Below, piece after piece: positions 18,139 to 27,469 of a stretch of DNA of 64,000 nucleotides. The stretch comes from UBA2330 sp035443185 (GTDB lineage: Bacteria; Bacteroidota; Ignavibacteria; Tepidaquicellales; Tepidaquicellaceae), in contig DAORRV010000003.1 of assembly GCA_035443185.1 (NCBI GenBank), positions 1 to 64,000 on the forward strand, in the 5' to 3' direction. The first letter of the stretch is position 1. The number at the start of each line of letters is the position of its first letter. The translations under genes were made by a program, and so were the position numbers. The notes beneath the pieces are model-generated. The model was not told the DNA's origin. It made no database searches and saw only the letters and a list, made by a program, of their open reading frames with translations.

Positions 18139-19442
18139 TCCTGATTTACAAATGAATAAAACTGTTTCATCTTTCCTGCATTAGTTCTCTGTATTTTATC
18201 AACTCTCTTAAATTCAGCAATAAGACCCGGCTCTAAATACTCATCCATTTTTTTTCTGATCTGCTCTCTGTCTCTTTCACTTATGTCTTCATCCGAAACC
18301 ATTTCAAAAACAAATTTATCCGGCTCAGTTTGCTTAATCACAAATTCTTTTAATGAATCAATCTTATTTAAAATACTTCTTGTAACAAAATAAAATGTAA
18401 TACTTGATGAGATTTTCCCGCTGGGCAGTACGAGATCATCGTTGATTCCTCCAAGAAGATTCTTGATCCTGACTCTGTCTTTTCCAGGTTCTATGACTGC
18501 TCTGTCTCCTATTTCATATCTGATAAATGGCATTGCCTTATTATGAAGAGAAGTTAATACGATTCTACCTTCGCCGCCTTCAGTTAACTGCTTTCCGCTT
18601 TCATCTAAAATTTCTACAAAAACATTTTCCTCCGAAAGTTTCCAGTTACCTTCAATATCTTCAAATGCGATCAGATCAACTTCTGAGGTTCCGTATTCAT
18701 TTACTACCGGTATTCCAAAAGCTTTTGAAATTTCGACTTTATCATCTGTAGAACAATTTTCCGATGTGCAGATACATACTTTTAAAGATGGGCAGATTAA
18801 TTTTAGATTGATTTTATTTCTGTTTAAATATCTCGCAAATAAAAGAATCGAATTCGAATATCCATAGATGTAATCAAACTCTGTCTTCCTAAAAATTTCT
18901 ATATAACTTTTTAATACTTCGTCAGAAAGATCAAACACCGGGAATCTCACTCTGTTAGACAAAAGATCTTTTGTCTTTTCTACATAATATTCTTTCTTCT
19001 CCAAAGGTATTCCATAAAATCTCGCCTGCTTCGAATTCAAATTTATTCCAAAACTATTATATCTGTTTTTGATCAATGCCCATGTCATTGCATGTGAATA
19101 TTTATCTTTCGCATATCTGAATGGATGGCCGGATGAACCTGAAGTATAACCTGTGTATAAATCTTTTGAATTGAATGTATCTGATGTAAGCTTATCTATC
19201 GAGATTTGAAAATCACTTTTTTTTAATATTGGAATCTCTTCCCATTTTGCAGGCAATTTATTCTCAAGTTTATTTCTATAAAACTCATTATTCTTTAAAT
19301 GATATTTTACTATCTCCCATTTCTTATCTGTCTGCCATTTTGAGAAATCTAATTCCGAAATAGAATTCAGATATTGTATTTCTTTTTCCGCTTTGCTTAA
19401 TGGAAAACCCTTTAGCTTCAGACTTAATTCGAGAAATGACAT
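18135..19442 (-). CDS. CapK-like AMP-forming ligase (phenylacetate-CoA ligase family)
   Basis: 435-residue adenylate-forming enzyme. The nucleotide loop GYTSGSSGHPF lies at residues 98-108, VNEYGTSEVDL around 230, and the C-terminal lysine motif RTNAGKMKQF near the end. Homologues called CapK occur in many capsule loci with no settled reaction; a carboxylate, perhaps an amino or hydroxy acid, is presumably activated for attachment to the glycan. It overlaps the downstream GT4 gene by 4 bp. No acyl-carrier protein is nearby, so the acceptor is unknown. Confidence 0.78.
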   Translation of the reverse strand: MSFLELSLKLKGFPLSKAEKEIQYLNSISELDFSKWQTDKKWEIVKYHLKNNEFYRNKLENKLPAKWEEIPILKKSDFQISIDKLTSDTFNSKDLYTGYTSGSSGHPFRYAKDKYSHAMTWALIKNRYNSFGINLNSKQARFYGIPLEKKEYYVEKTKDLLSNRVRFPVFDLSDEVLKSYIEIFRKTEFDYIYGYSNSILLFARYLNRNKINLKLICPSLKVCICTSENCSTDDKVEISKAFGIPVVNEYGTSEVDLIAFEDIEGNWKLSEENVFVEILDESGKQLTEGGEGRIVLTSLHNKAMPFIRYEIGDRAVIEPGKDRVRIKNLLGGINDDLVLPSGKISSSITFYFVTRSILNKIDSLKEFVIKQTEPDKFVFEMVSDEDISERDREQIRKKMDEYLEPGLIAEFKRVDKIQRTNAGKMKQFYSFVNQD

Positions 19443-19462
19443 TGTATTATTCGAAAGGATTT

Positions 19463-20482
19463 TTAATTCTTGACTAAAGAATCTATTACTTCAAACCATT
19501 TATATTTAACCTGATCCCAGTCAAATTCTTCAGCTTTTTTTCTTGCATTAGCCGAAATTTCAGAAGCGAATTTATTGTCTGAAATAAGATTCTCAATTTC
19601 AGAAACAAATTTTTCTTTATCATTTGCAGGTACTAGCACTCCGTCTTCCCTGTCTTTTATAAGGAATGGTATTCCTCCTACATTTGTAGAAATTACCGGC
19701 AAACCCAGAGCCATTGCCTCTATTACACTTACAGGATGATTATCAAAATTTGTTGTATTTATAAAAATATCATAATCTTCTGATATATCTGTCCATTCTT
19801 TTTTTGAAAGCTTTCCTGTTAAAATAAGTGATCCATTTAATTTGTTTTCGACAGATGCTTCTTCCACTTTTACAAGCGAACCATCCTTATCCGGACCTAT
19901 CATGCAAAGTTTAGCTTCAGAATATTTTAATCTCAGATCTTTTAAAATTTCAATCGCAAGTAATGGATTGTATATCTCGTGAAACGATCTTACCCAAAGT
20001 ATCTTCGGTCCTGTTGAGATTCGGTTCTTATATTTATAATTTTCAATTGGTATAAAATTCGGAATGTAAGTTACTTTGTACCCTGAATTTTCAAAATGCT
20101 CTTTAAGAAAAACAGAAGGTGAAATATTAATATATGAATTTTCAAAAACGAATTTACATTTCTCTGGAGTGCTCTTGAGCCTGTATGGATATCCACCGCC
20201 ACGCAATATGGGTATGTATGGTATCTGAAATTTTTTACATAACTTAGCAAGAATGTATGTGTACCAGAAAGCTCTTACACTATATGAATCTATTAATACA
20301 AGTTTAATTGACTTACGGTTTTTATAAACTGCTTTGATCATATCAAGCATTCTTAATACCTGATTTTTTTTATCCGAAACTGATATCAGGTCATAACTTT
20401 CAGAAAGTTTTGGTGTCAGTGTTTCGATAAATGTTGGTGTATATCCGAATTTCGAAAGAATATTACCAGCATAGAGTATCAA
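19463..20482 (-). CDS. GT4 family glycosyltransferase (TTG start)
   Basis: About 339-residue GT-B enzyme starting ILYAGNILSKFGYTP, with IPILRGGGYPYR, FVFENSYINISPS, KILWVRSFHEIYNP and the C-terminal HPVSVIEAMALGLPVIST motif. The reading frame stays open upstream to an ATG at 20587, but those 35 residues lie inside the Wzy-like gene and are Tyr/Arg/Cys-rich, unlike any glycosyltransferase. The TTG at 20482 overlaps the TGA of the upstream gene as TTGA, giving a typical N-terminal beta strand. I therefore choose TTG 20482. Donor and acceptor unknown. Confidence 0.85.
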   Translation of the reverse strand: MILYAGNILSKFGYTPTFIETLTPKLSESYDLISVSDKKNQVLRMLDMIKAVYKNRKSIKLVLIDSYSVRAFWYTYILAKLCKKFQIPYIPILRGGGYPYRLKSTPEKCKFVFENSYINISPSVFLKEHFENSGYKVTYIPNFIPIENYKYKNRISTGPKILWVRSFHEIYNPLLAIEILKDLRLKYSEAKLCMIGPDKDGSLVKVEEASVENKLNGSLILTGKLSKKEWTDISEDYDIFINTTNFDNHPVSVIEAMALGLPVISTNVGGIPFLIKDREDGVLVPANDKEKFVSEIENLISDNKFASEISANARKKAEEFDWDQVKYKWFEVIDSLVKN

Positions 20483-21816
20483 CTTCTTTTCCTGAAGATA
20501 TAAATAAACCCTAATCCGTAAATAAATCCGGGAGCTGCGAGTCTCATAGCAGCATGACCTAAAGTAATAAAAACAAATACCGTACATAGTATAAGCATTA
20601 TCTTTTCGTCACCTGATTTCAGTTTAAAAAATGTACTAACAGGAAATAATACCATTATTAAAATTGCTATGATCCCAAAGAGCCCGTGCTCCGCAAGTAA
20701 TCTCGAATATTCAATATGTGCTGCAGCAAACACCCCACTGATCTCAGCTCTTTTTTCTGATGCCATACCGGGTCCTACACCCGTCAGGACATTATCCTGA
20801 AATACCTCTATATCTTCCTCAAATATCTCCAAGCGTCCGCTGAACATATTACTTTTTTCCTTATCATACATAGATTCGCCTTTAAATCTCATTTCAAGCA
20901 AACCTCCGCTTACTTCATTTACATAATAAAATCCTACTACTGATACTACAAAAAGTGCCATAAAAATATATACAACCCTGTTCATTTTATCCTGAAAAGA
21001 TGCATCTGTTACTGACATGATCACAACACATAAAAATATTGCAACAATCGGTGCAAGCATTCCACCTCTTGAAAACGTTGCAAGACCTCTGATTAAAAAT
21101 GCCAGCAGTAAAATTATATTAAGATTCTTAACTCTGAATAACCTAATATTTAAAAAATAAGCTGCAGCTATAATAAGAATACCGAGTCCAAACATAGTCG
21201 AAACCTGATTTGGTCCAAATCCTCCACTTGCCTGAAAATTCGACTCTGTTGTAAAATCTACATCTTCCAAAGATCCGGATCTGAAATAAACGAATATAGA
21301 CATCGCTATAATTGGATAAAGCATTGCCAGGAAAGTCTTTCTGAGCTGCTGTATTGGAATTTTCCGTCTGTAAAAATAAATTCCTGCTATACCAAGTGTT
21401 ACCGGTCCTGAAATGTTAAATGAAACCATTTGTCTTGACATATCAAAAGTCGGATAGTCAACAAAAAATATTGACGGTACCATTAGCAAAATAAATGCAA
21501 TAAATGAAACCGGTAATTTTCTATTTCTTTTTCCTACAAGAATTCCAAGTACTAAAAATACGATCGTAGCATACTTGCCGAATTCATATCCAAATCCTCC
21601 CGAATTCATTCGCAATAGAACTTCAATCCCTACTACATATGCAGCATATATGTGCGCAGCGCCGTCCATATTCTTATTCTTAAATATTGCATATACACCT
21701 GCTAATAAAATAATGATAGAATATACTACGCTCAGCTTTGAATTAAACAGCATCACCATTGCAATGGCAACGTTTAATCCTGCATATATTTCCGCGCTAA
21801 ATGGAGAATTTTTCAC
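20479..21816 (-). CDS. O-antigen polymerase/ligase-like membrane protein (Wzy/WaaL type)
   Basis: 445-residue polytopic inner-membrane protein with about 11-12 hydrophobic helices. The large periplasmic loop contains GVGPGMASEKRAEISG and AAHIEYSRLLAEHGLFGII, the Wzy_C/O-antigen ligase signature. Such proteins either polymerise lipid-linked repeats (Wzy) or ligate glycans (WaaL); sequence alone does not separate the two. The start appears to be GTG. It is the only candidate polymerase in the window, so Wzy is the more useful working call. It overlaps the following GT4 by 4 bp. Confidence 0.78.
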   Translation of the reverse strand: MKNSPFSAEIYAGLNVAIAMVMLFNSKLSVVYSIIILLAGVYAIFKNKNMDGAAHIYAAYVVGIEVLLRMNSGGFGYEFGKYATIVFLVLGILVGKRNRKLPVSFIAFILLMVPSIFFVDYPTFDMSRQMVSFNISGPVTLGIAGIYFYRRKIPIQQLRKTFLAMLYPIIAMSIFVYFRSGSLEDVDFTTESNFQASGGFGPNQVSTMFGLGILIIAAAYFLNIRLFRVKNLNIILLLAFLIRGLATFSRGGMLAPIVAIFLCVVIMSVTDASFQDKMNRVVYIFMALFVVSVVGFYYVNEVSGGLLEMRFKGESMYDKEKSNMFSGRLEIFEEDIEVFQDNVLTGVGPGMASEKRAEISGVFAAAHIEYSRLLAEHGLFGIIAILIMVLFPVSTFFKLKSGDEKIMLILCTVFVFITLGHAAMRLAAPGFIYGLGFIYIFRKRS

Positions 21817-21875
21817 AGTATCAAATTAGAATTTATTTTCTTGAAAATAAATATTCATTTTAATGATATTACTGT

Positions 21876-22994
21876 TTAATTATTTAAAATTTTGTCTTTC
21901 AAATTTTTCATATAGTCTTCGTATGTAAACAATGGTGCCAGTTCCGTGCATTGCCTCGATTTTAATTTTATTAATTCAACATTACTAAGTGCCAGATCAA
22001 TCGCATCTGCCAGATGTTCAGCATTCAGACTTTTCAAAAGGAATCCGTTTGAATCATTGAAATATTCTTTTACTGCTGATACATCAGAAATAATAGGCAC
22101 ACATCCGTAAGCTGCTGCTTCTGAGATTACTTTTGGAAATCCTTCTGACTCACTGGGCAATACAATGATGTGACTTCTTTCATAAATTTTCTCAAGCTCT
22201 TTCCTGCTTATGAATCCTGTAAATGTTGTCTTGATCTTTAATTTACTAGCTGCAATCTCAAACATTTCCTTATCATGCCCGCCACCTGTAAAAATAAATT
22301 CTTCTATCTTATCTTTAAATCTCATAAGTTCAAGAGCTTCAATTATTAACTTTACACCTTTATTCTTTGAAAGTGATCCTGAAAAACACAGTATCTTTTT
22401 ATCATCAAAATTTTTATTCGAAGAAATTATTTTTGCTCTGCTTAACTCTTCATTATCAAGACAAGGGTTTCTGAAATCAAGTATGTTCTCTGGCTCATCT
22501 TTCCACTTACCGTTAACAGTTACTTTTGATCTCTGAAAATTATTCTTCAGCCACCATCTCTGTATTCTATAAGAAAGGGGTGGATTTTTCTGTCCCCAGT
22601 TGCCTGCATATTTTACCCAGCGTTTTGGCTTACTCATCAAACTCAGATATGGCAGCACATAAAGTCCCATAGAAGTTGGAGCTCTGAATTGTGCCCATTC
22701 CACTTTTTTCAATACCTCTCTGATTATCTTCAAATTATGAAAAGACGTTGTCAATATTGAAAACTTTTCTGAAAATTTTTCTCCACCGTATTGTTTGATT
22801 GGAATGTATTGTACTTTATCTTCATCATATCTCATCGAACTACCAGGAGCTTGTTCATTATGCATTGGCGCAATGTGGTAGATCCTGTCAAAAATTTTTG
22901 AAAGGTGATTGATTTCCCTTACTGTCGGTCCCCATCCAACGATCTTGCCGTCTTTATTGTAATGAGGTGTATGTGAAATAATTGCTAACTTCAT
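21876..22994 (-). CDS. GT4 family glycosyltransferase
   Basis: 372-residue GT-B enzyme. Motifs include MKLAIISHTPHYNKDGK at the N-terminus, KILCFSGSLSKNKGVKLIIEAL, FTGFISRKELEKIYERSHI and LPSESEGFPKVISEAAAYG, the E-x7-E type donor site (Glu in SEGFPKVISEA). The start ATG overlaps the upstream asnB-like stop (ATGA), and 59 bp separate its stop from the Wzy-like gene. Sugar specificity unknown. Confidence 0.85.
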   Translation of the reverse strand: MKLAIISHTPHYNKDGKIVGWGPTVREINHLSKIFDRIYHIAPMHNEQAPGSSMRYDEDKVQYIPIKQYGGEKFSEKFSILTTSFHNLKIIREVLKKVEWAQFRAPTSMGLYVLPYLSLMSKPKRWVKYAGNWGQKNPPLSYRIQRWWLKNNFQRSKVTVNGKWKDEPENILDFRNPCLDNEELSRAKIISSNKNFDDKKILCFSGSLSKNKGVKLIIEALELMRFKDKIEEFIFTGGGHDKEMFEIAASKLKIKTTFTGFISRKELEKIYERSHIIVLPSESEGFPKVISEAAAYGCVPIISDVSAVKEYFNDSNGFLLKSLNAEHLADAIDLALSNVELIKLKSRQCTELAPLFTYEDYMKNLKDKILNN

Positions 22995-24868
22995 TTATTT
23001 TTTTCCCATAAACTTAAACTATAAAGCATAAGTATTCTTTGATATATACCCGCTCTGCTGATTTCATTTTCTGCTCCGTACTTCAAAGATTTGAACAGGA
23101 ATTCTACATACTCCTTTTTTATATAATTCAAAACTATATTTCCTTTAAATAATAGTTCTTCTTTTATTATTTCAAATTCTTCACTACTAAGAGCTTTGTC
23201 CAATGGGATCATGAATCCCTTCTTTGGAATTTTACTTGTCTCAGCAGGATAAATTTTTCCGTGAATATCTCTGAGTATTTTTTTTGTTTCTCTCAAACTT
23301 GATTTCTGTGAGAATGGAATTCCTAATGCAAATTCTGTCAGATCTTCATCAAGCATCGGCACTCTGTATTCAACACTGTTAAGCATTGACATCATGTCTG
23401 TCTTTCTTAAATAATCACTGAGCATTTGTTTTCTGAAATAATCAAATACAACTTTACTTGTAAATTTATCCGGAAGCTTCTCAGCAAATACTGAATTGTA
23501 AAGAGTTAATCCGTCATTTGTATCAAACAGAAACGGACTTCCATTTTCAAATTCAGTCTTTCTTGGAAACCATGAATGCCAGTCATAAAAAAGTTCATGC
23601 GGCTTGTCATCAAATAAATCTCTCATTCTCTTAAATAATCTTGCATTGGATCCGGACGAAAACTTATTTGCAATTTTCACAGATGCTGTTCCCGATGCTT
23701 TCATAAATCCGTTACTAACTATCTTTTCTACAAACGTAAGCCAGGTCTGAGACGGATATCCGTTGTACAATTCATCACCGCCGTCACCGCCGATTAAAAC
23801 TTTTGTATATTTCCCTGCTGCCTTTGTCAGATAAAAAACATTAACTGCTGATGAGTCCGCATACGGCTGATCAAAATCATTCAAAATAAAATTCAATGTT
23901 TCAAGATCAAGTCCAGATTCCACTTCTACTGATTCATGTTTTCCCAAAAGAGTTTTCACATACTTCAGTGCTATATCTTCTTCGTTATATTCCTCATCAT
24001 CAAACTTTACTGTCAGCCCTTTTATATTACTGTTACTTTGATTTGCAAATGCATAAATGAGAGAAGAATCTATACCGCCGCTCAGTGCTACTGCCACTTC
24101 TACATCAGCTACTAAATTTCTTTCTACTGCAGTTCTTAATTTCGATTCAGTAAGTTCAGTATTTTCTTTAATGCTTAAATTGTTTTCAGATTCGAATTCA
24201 TAATTCCATATCACTTTTTCCGTAATCTCATTTTCAGAAATCTCAATCACATATCCGGGTTGAAGACATTTAATCTCATTATATATAGTATATGGCTCAG
24301 GGCAATATCCAAGATTCAGAAAACATTTTACGACATTTTCATTTATACTAACTTTATCTTTTACCGTAGGAAGTAGTGCTTTGATCTCACTTCCAAATAT
24401 GTTGATATTTTTTTCTGAAAAATAATACAATGGTTTTACTCCTGATGGATCTCTGCACAAAATAACTTTCTGCTTATCTCTGTTATCAAGTATTGCAAAT
24501 GAATAAATCCCTCTGAGCTTTTTAAAATAATCTGTTCCCTCTTTTATATATCCTTCCATTACAACTTCAGAATCTGAACGAGTTTTAAATCTCGTACCTT
24601 CAAGTTCTTTTTTTAATACTGAATAATTATAGATCTCACCATTATATATAATATGTACATCCGAATTGCACGAACTCATAGGCATATCAGCTTCTTTCGA
24701 AAGATCTATTATACTGAGTCTGTTATGTCCAAGCCAGCAATTAACTGAAGTCAGCTCATGACTTCCGTCAGGTCCTCTGTGTGAAATTGCTTTCAAACCT
24801 TTCCGAAGTGCTGGTATATACTGTTCAAAAGTTCTGTTAAAAAAGATTGCTCCTAAAAAACCGCACAT
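22991..24868 (-). CDS. asnB: Second glutamine-dependent asparagine synthetase-like amidotransferase
   Basis: 625-residue enzyme with intact glutaminase domain (MCGFLGAIFF, Cys2; ISHRGPDGS; YNGEIYNY) and synthetase domain (pyrophosphate loop LSGGIDSS at 262-269, IGGDGGDELYNGY). It differs clearly in sequence from the AsnB at 12.9-14.7 kb, so it is not a recent duplicate. In this setting it likely amidates a hexuronic acid or another carboxylated sugar. Starts 6 bp after the upstream GT4 and overlaps the next by 4 bp. A housekeeping asparagine synthetase role cannot be excluded. Confidence 0.84.
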   Translation of the reverse strand: MCGFLGAIFFNRTFEQYIPALRKGLKAISHRGPDGSHELTSVNCWLGHNRLSIIDLSKEADMPMSSCNSDVHIIYNGEIYNYSVLKKELEGTRFKTRSDSEVVMEGYIKEGTDYFKKLRGIYSFAILDNRDKQKVILCRDPSGVKPLYYFSEKNINIFGSEIKALLPTVKDKVSINENVVKCFLNLGYCPEPYTIYNEIKCLQPGYVIEISENEITEKVIWNYEFESENNLSIKENTELTESKLRTAVERNLVADVEVAVALSGGIDSSLIYAFANQSNSNIKGLTVKFDDEEYNEEDIALKYVKTLLGKHESVEVESGLDLETLNFILNDFDQPYADSSAVNVFYLTKAAGKYTKVLIGGDGGDELYNGYPSQTWLTFVEKIVSNGFMKASGTASVKIANKFSSGSNARLFKRMRDLFDDKPHELFYDWHSWFPRKTEFENGSPFLFDTNDGLTLYNSVFAEKLPDKFTSKVVFDYFRKQMLSDYLRKTDMMSMLNSVEYRVPMLDEDLTEFALGIPFSQKSSLRETKKILRDIHGKIYPAETSKIPKKGFMIPLDKALSSEEFEIIKEELLFKGNIVLNYIKKEYVEFLFKSLKYGAENEISRAGIYQRILMLYSLSLWEKNK

Positions 24869-24874
24869 TCAAAA

Positions 24875-26017
24875 TCAATTAATGTTATCGATCGCATTTA
24901 AATATTTTTTTATAATGACTGTCCAGTGATGTTCTTCTGCCCATTCTTTTGCACCCCGTGAAAAGCTTTCGTAATTATTACAGATAGTATCTATCGCTTT
25001 TCTGATCTGTTCTTTATTTTTGGGGTCAACTAAAATTCCGCTTACCCCGTCTTTTATTGAATCTTCTAAACCGCTGTTAAATGATCCAATTGCCGGCAGA
25101 CCAAAATGATTAGCTTCGATTACTGCAATTCCAAATCCCTCAAAGTCTCCGCTGGATTGTGTTTCACTTAAGAGAATAAAAATATCCGAATCATTTAATA
25201 ATTCATACATTTTTTCATTAGATATCTGCCCTGCTTTATTAATTGAACCTTTGATTTTTTCATCAGCAAAATATTTATCACATAAAGATGTGTCAGCATT
25301 TCTGCCGACAATTGTATAAGTGGTTCCTGGATGATCTTCAATGATCTCAGGTAAAGATTCTAATACATTATGATGACCTTTCCGCGGCCAGATTGTCCCG
25401 ACACTTATTAATTTTACTGCTCCTGTAATCTTGTCTCTCTTATCTTTCAAAAATTCTATGTGAGCAGACATATCCATATCAAAACCATTTGGTATTACTT
25501 TAATTTTCTTTTTATCTATTTTCTCATCAATTTTAGATCCGGAAAAACGAGATACCGGTATTATAAGATCAGACATTTCCAATGCTCTGTTCACCAATGT
25601 TTTTTCAAATTTATTTTCCGCATTAATATCTCCGCCGTGAGCAATTGAAATAAATTTCGTATTCCCTTTCAATCCTTTAAGCAAAAGCATTGCCATTAAT
25701 GATGACCTTCCTGAAAAAATTATGTGAGAAAATTTTTCATCCCTGATCGTTTTTTTTATCAAAGATATTCTTTCTCTGTAAGTCTTCAGCCTGTTGCTAT
25801 ATCTTTCAAACCTTTTAATTTTAAAATTCTGATACTTGTCAAATTCATTTTTTTCATACTCATTTGCAAAATCAGATACAGCCAAGACTGTAACAGGTAT
25901 TTCATTTATAGATAAATATTTTGCAAGATTGTATGAATGATTTCCAATTCCACCTGGACCCGGAGGAAATTCCGTAGTGAGCATCAGATAATTTTTAAAG
26001 CCACTCAATCTTGTCAC
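24875..26017 (-). CDS. GT4 family glycosyltransferase
   Basis: 380-residue GT-B enzyme with LTTEFPPGPGGIGNHSYNLAK at the N-terminus split by the glycine-rich loop, VIPNGFDMD, KLISVGTIWPRKGHHNVL and the donor motif GDFEGFGIAVIEANHFGLP. The longest frame starts at GTG 26017 and overlaps the upstream gene by 23 bp; TTG at 26008 or ATG at 25984 are alternatives, though the ATG would cut into the first beta strand. Function in the glycan is by family only. Confidence 0.83.
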   Translation of the reverse strand: MTRLSGFKNYLMLTTEFPPGPGGIGNHSYNLAKYLSINEIPVTVLAVSDFANEYEKNEFDKYQNFKIKRFERYSNRLKTYRERISLIKKTIRDEKFSHIIFSGRSSLMAMLLLKGLKGNTKFISIAHGGDINAENKFEKTLVNRALEMSDLIIPVSRFSGSKIDEKIDKKKIKVIPNGFDMDMSAHIEFLKDKRDKITGAVKLISVGTIWPRKGHHNVLESLPEIIEDHPGTTYTIVGRNADTSLCDKYFADEKIKGSINKAGQISNEKMYELLNDSDIFILLSETQSSGDFEGFGIAVIEANHFGLPAIGSFNSGLEDSIKDGVSGILVDPKNKEQIRKAIDTICNNYESFSRGAKEWAEEHHWTVIIKKYLNAIDNIN

Positions 26018-27365
26018 CTTCCTTTAACATTTCCGATGAACGCTTCCATGATATACCAAGCTGTATCAATAATACCGGCAGTATAAATATAGCTGCCAGT
26101 GCACCCAGCGGATACAGATATTTTTTTCCTTTCCATTTATAAGGAATAAGTGAAGGAAGCAAACCAATGATCATTGCATTTGATACAAAATCCGATGGAT
26201 AATATTTTCTGTAAAGATATAAAACACTAGGTACAGGTCTCGGTGAAAAAAAATTTTTCGGACGAAAAGCATCCCAGGAACCCATTTGTCTTAATCCTCC
26301 TGAGCTTACTTTGAGATGAATTCTTTTTGCAAACGGATGTGAAATACTTTTAAATCCTGCAAGATATGCACGCAGACCAAACTCTCCATCACCCATTCTC
26401 ATTTTGTCAAACTGTCTGTCAAACATTCCTGTCTTTTCAAATACTTCTCTTTTCACCATTGCATTTCCGGAATCAAACTGATCAGCCCACCTAAAGAAAC
26501 TGTAGTTTTCAGGAATTGCATCACCAACTGTAGAAAGAGAAACACCTGCAGATATATCAGCTTTAAAATAATCTAATCCTTTCAGATGCTCACTGATCCA
26601 GTCTTTATCAACTCTAGAGTCATCATCAAAAAATAAAAAATAATCTCCTTTGCATTTTCTTGCGGCTTCATTCCTTGCCAGCCACTGACCTTTTCCATCC
26701 TGAAAAATTATTTTTAGATTTAAATTAAATTTATCATAAAATTCTATATTCGGTACATCTGTCTGATCTGCAATTATTACTTCAAAATTATTATAATCCT
26801 GTTTTTCAAGATCTTCTAATACATCTTTCAAATACTTATATCTATTGAGTGTCGGAATGATTACCGATACTTTAGGATTATTTTTAAGAATTTCCGATTC
26901 AAAACTTTTATAACCTTCGTACTCTAAATGAGGATTGATAAGTTCAGTCCTCTCAATATCTCGCGTACTTATAAATGCACCAATCTCTTTAAATGGATTA
27001 TTAAAACTTAACAGGTTTTTTATCAGATAATAATATACCCTGTGCCATTTGTAATATTTTCTGATAAATATATATTCATCTTTTACAGAAATATTTTCCT
27101 TATGCTGGATCTTATCTAAAGGAATATTTTTTGCTGTCAGCATTATACCTCTGTTCCATGCCTGAAATCCGGCATCCAGATCTATTGCAGTTTTCGTTTC
27201 AAATCTGCTGTCAGGAAATATTATTCTCTCAAACTCATCCGGAAATTTCATCACATCAGAATTGAAACAGCATATTGAATAAGATAAACTATCCACCGGT
27301 ATCAGATTAAAATACCATCCCGGGTTTAGATACTCTATAATTTTAAAATTTCTATATGCTTTCAA
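25995..27365 (-). CDS. GT2 family glycosyltransferase with N-terminal extension
   Basis: 456-residue protein. The GT-A domain spans about residues 160-390 with VSVIIPTLNRYKYLKD, NFEVIIADQTDVP, FLFFDDDSRVDKDW (DxD) and a MGDGEFGLRAYLAG segment. The first 155 residues are not a domain I recognise; they contain aromatic-rich segments and may bind the acceptor. One or two C-terminal hydrophobic helices (about 405-440) anchor it to the membrane. The start is TTG after a 103-bp gap. Confidence 0.8.
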   Translation of the reverse strand: MKAYRNFKIIEYLNPGWYFNLIPVDSLSYSICCFNSDVMKFPDEFERIIFPDSRFETKTAIDLDAGFQAWNRGIMLTAKNIPLDKIQHKENISVKDEYIFIRKYYKWHRVYYYLIKNLLSFNNPFKEIGAFISTRDIERTELINPHLEYEGYKSFESEILKNNPKVSVIIPTLNRYKYLKDVLEDLEKQDYNNFEVIIADQTDVPNIEFYDKFNLNLKIIFQDGKGQWLARNEAARKCKGDYFLFFDDDSRVDKDWISEHLKGLDYFKADISAGVSLSTVGDAIPENYSFFRWADQFDSGNAMVKREVFEKTGMFDRQFDKMRMGDGEFGLRAYLAGFKSISHPFAKRIHLKVSSGGLRQMGSWDAFRPKNFFSPRPVPSVLYLYRKYYPSDFVSNAMIIGLLPSLIPYKWKGKKYLYPLGALAAIFILPVLLIQLGISWKRSSEMLKEGDKIEWL

Positions 27366-27469
27366 ACTATTTGCTGAACTTTAATTTCAAAAACTTTATA
27401 ACTTAATATTTGTAAATAAATTTGAAACATCCTGATAAGTAAAAATCACTGTAAATATTTTTTTCTTTT

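Noticed and set aside
20483..20587. ATG-started 35-residue extension of the GT4 at 19.5-20.5 kb
   Set aside because: It lies wholly inside the Wzy-like gene and is Tyr/Arg/Cys-rich; the TTGA overlap start gives a normal GT4 N-terminus.
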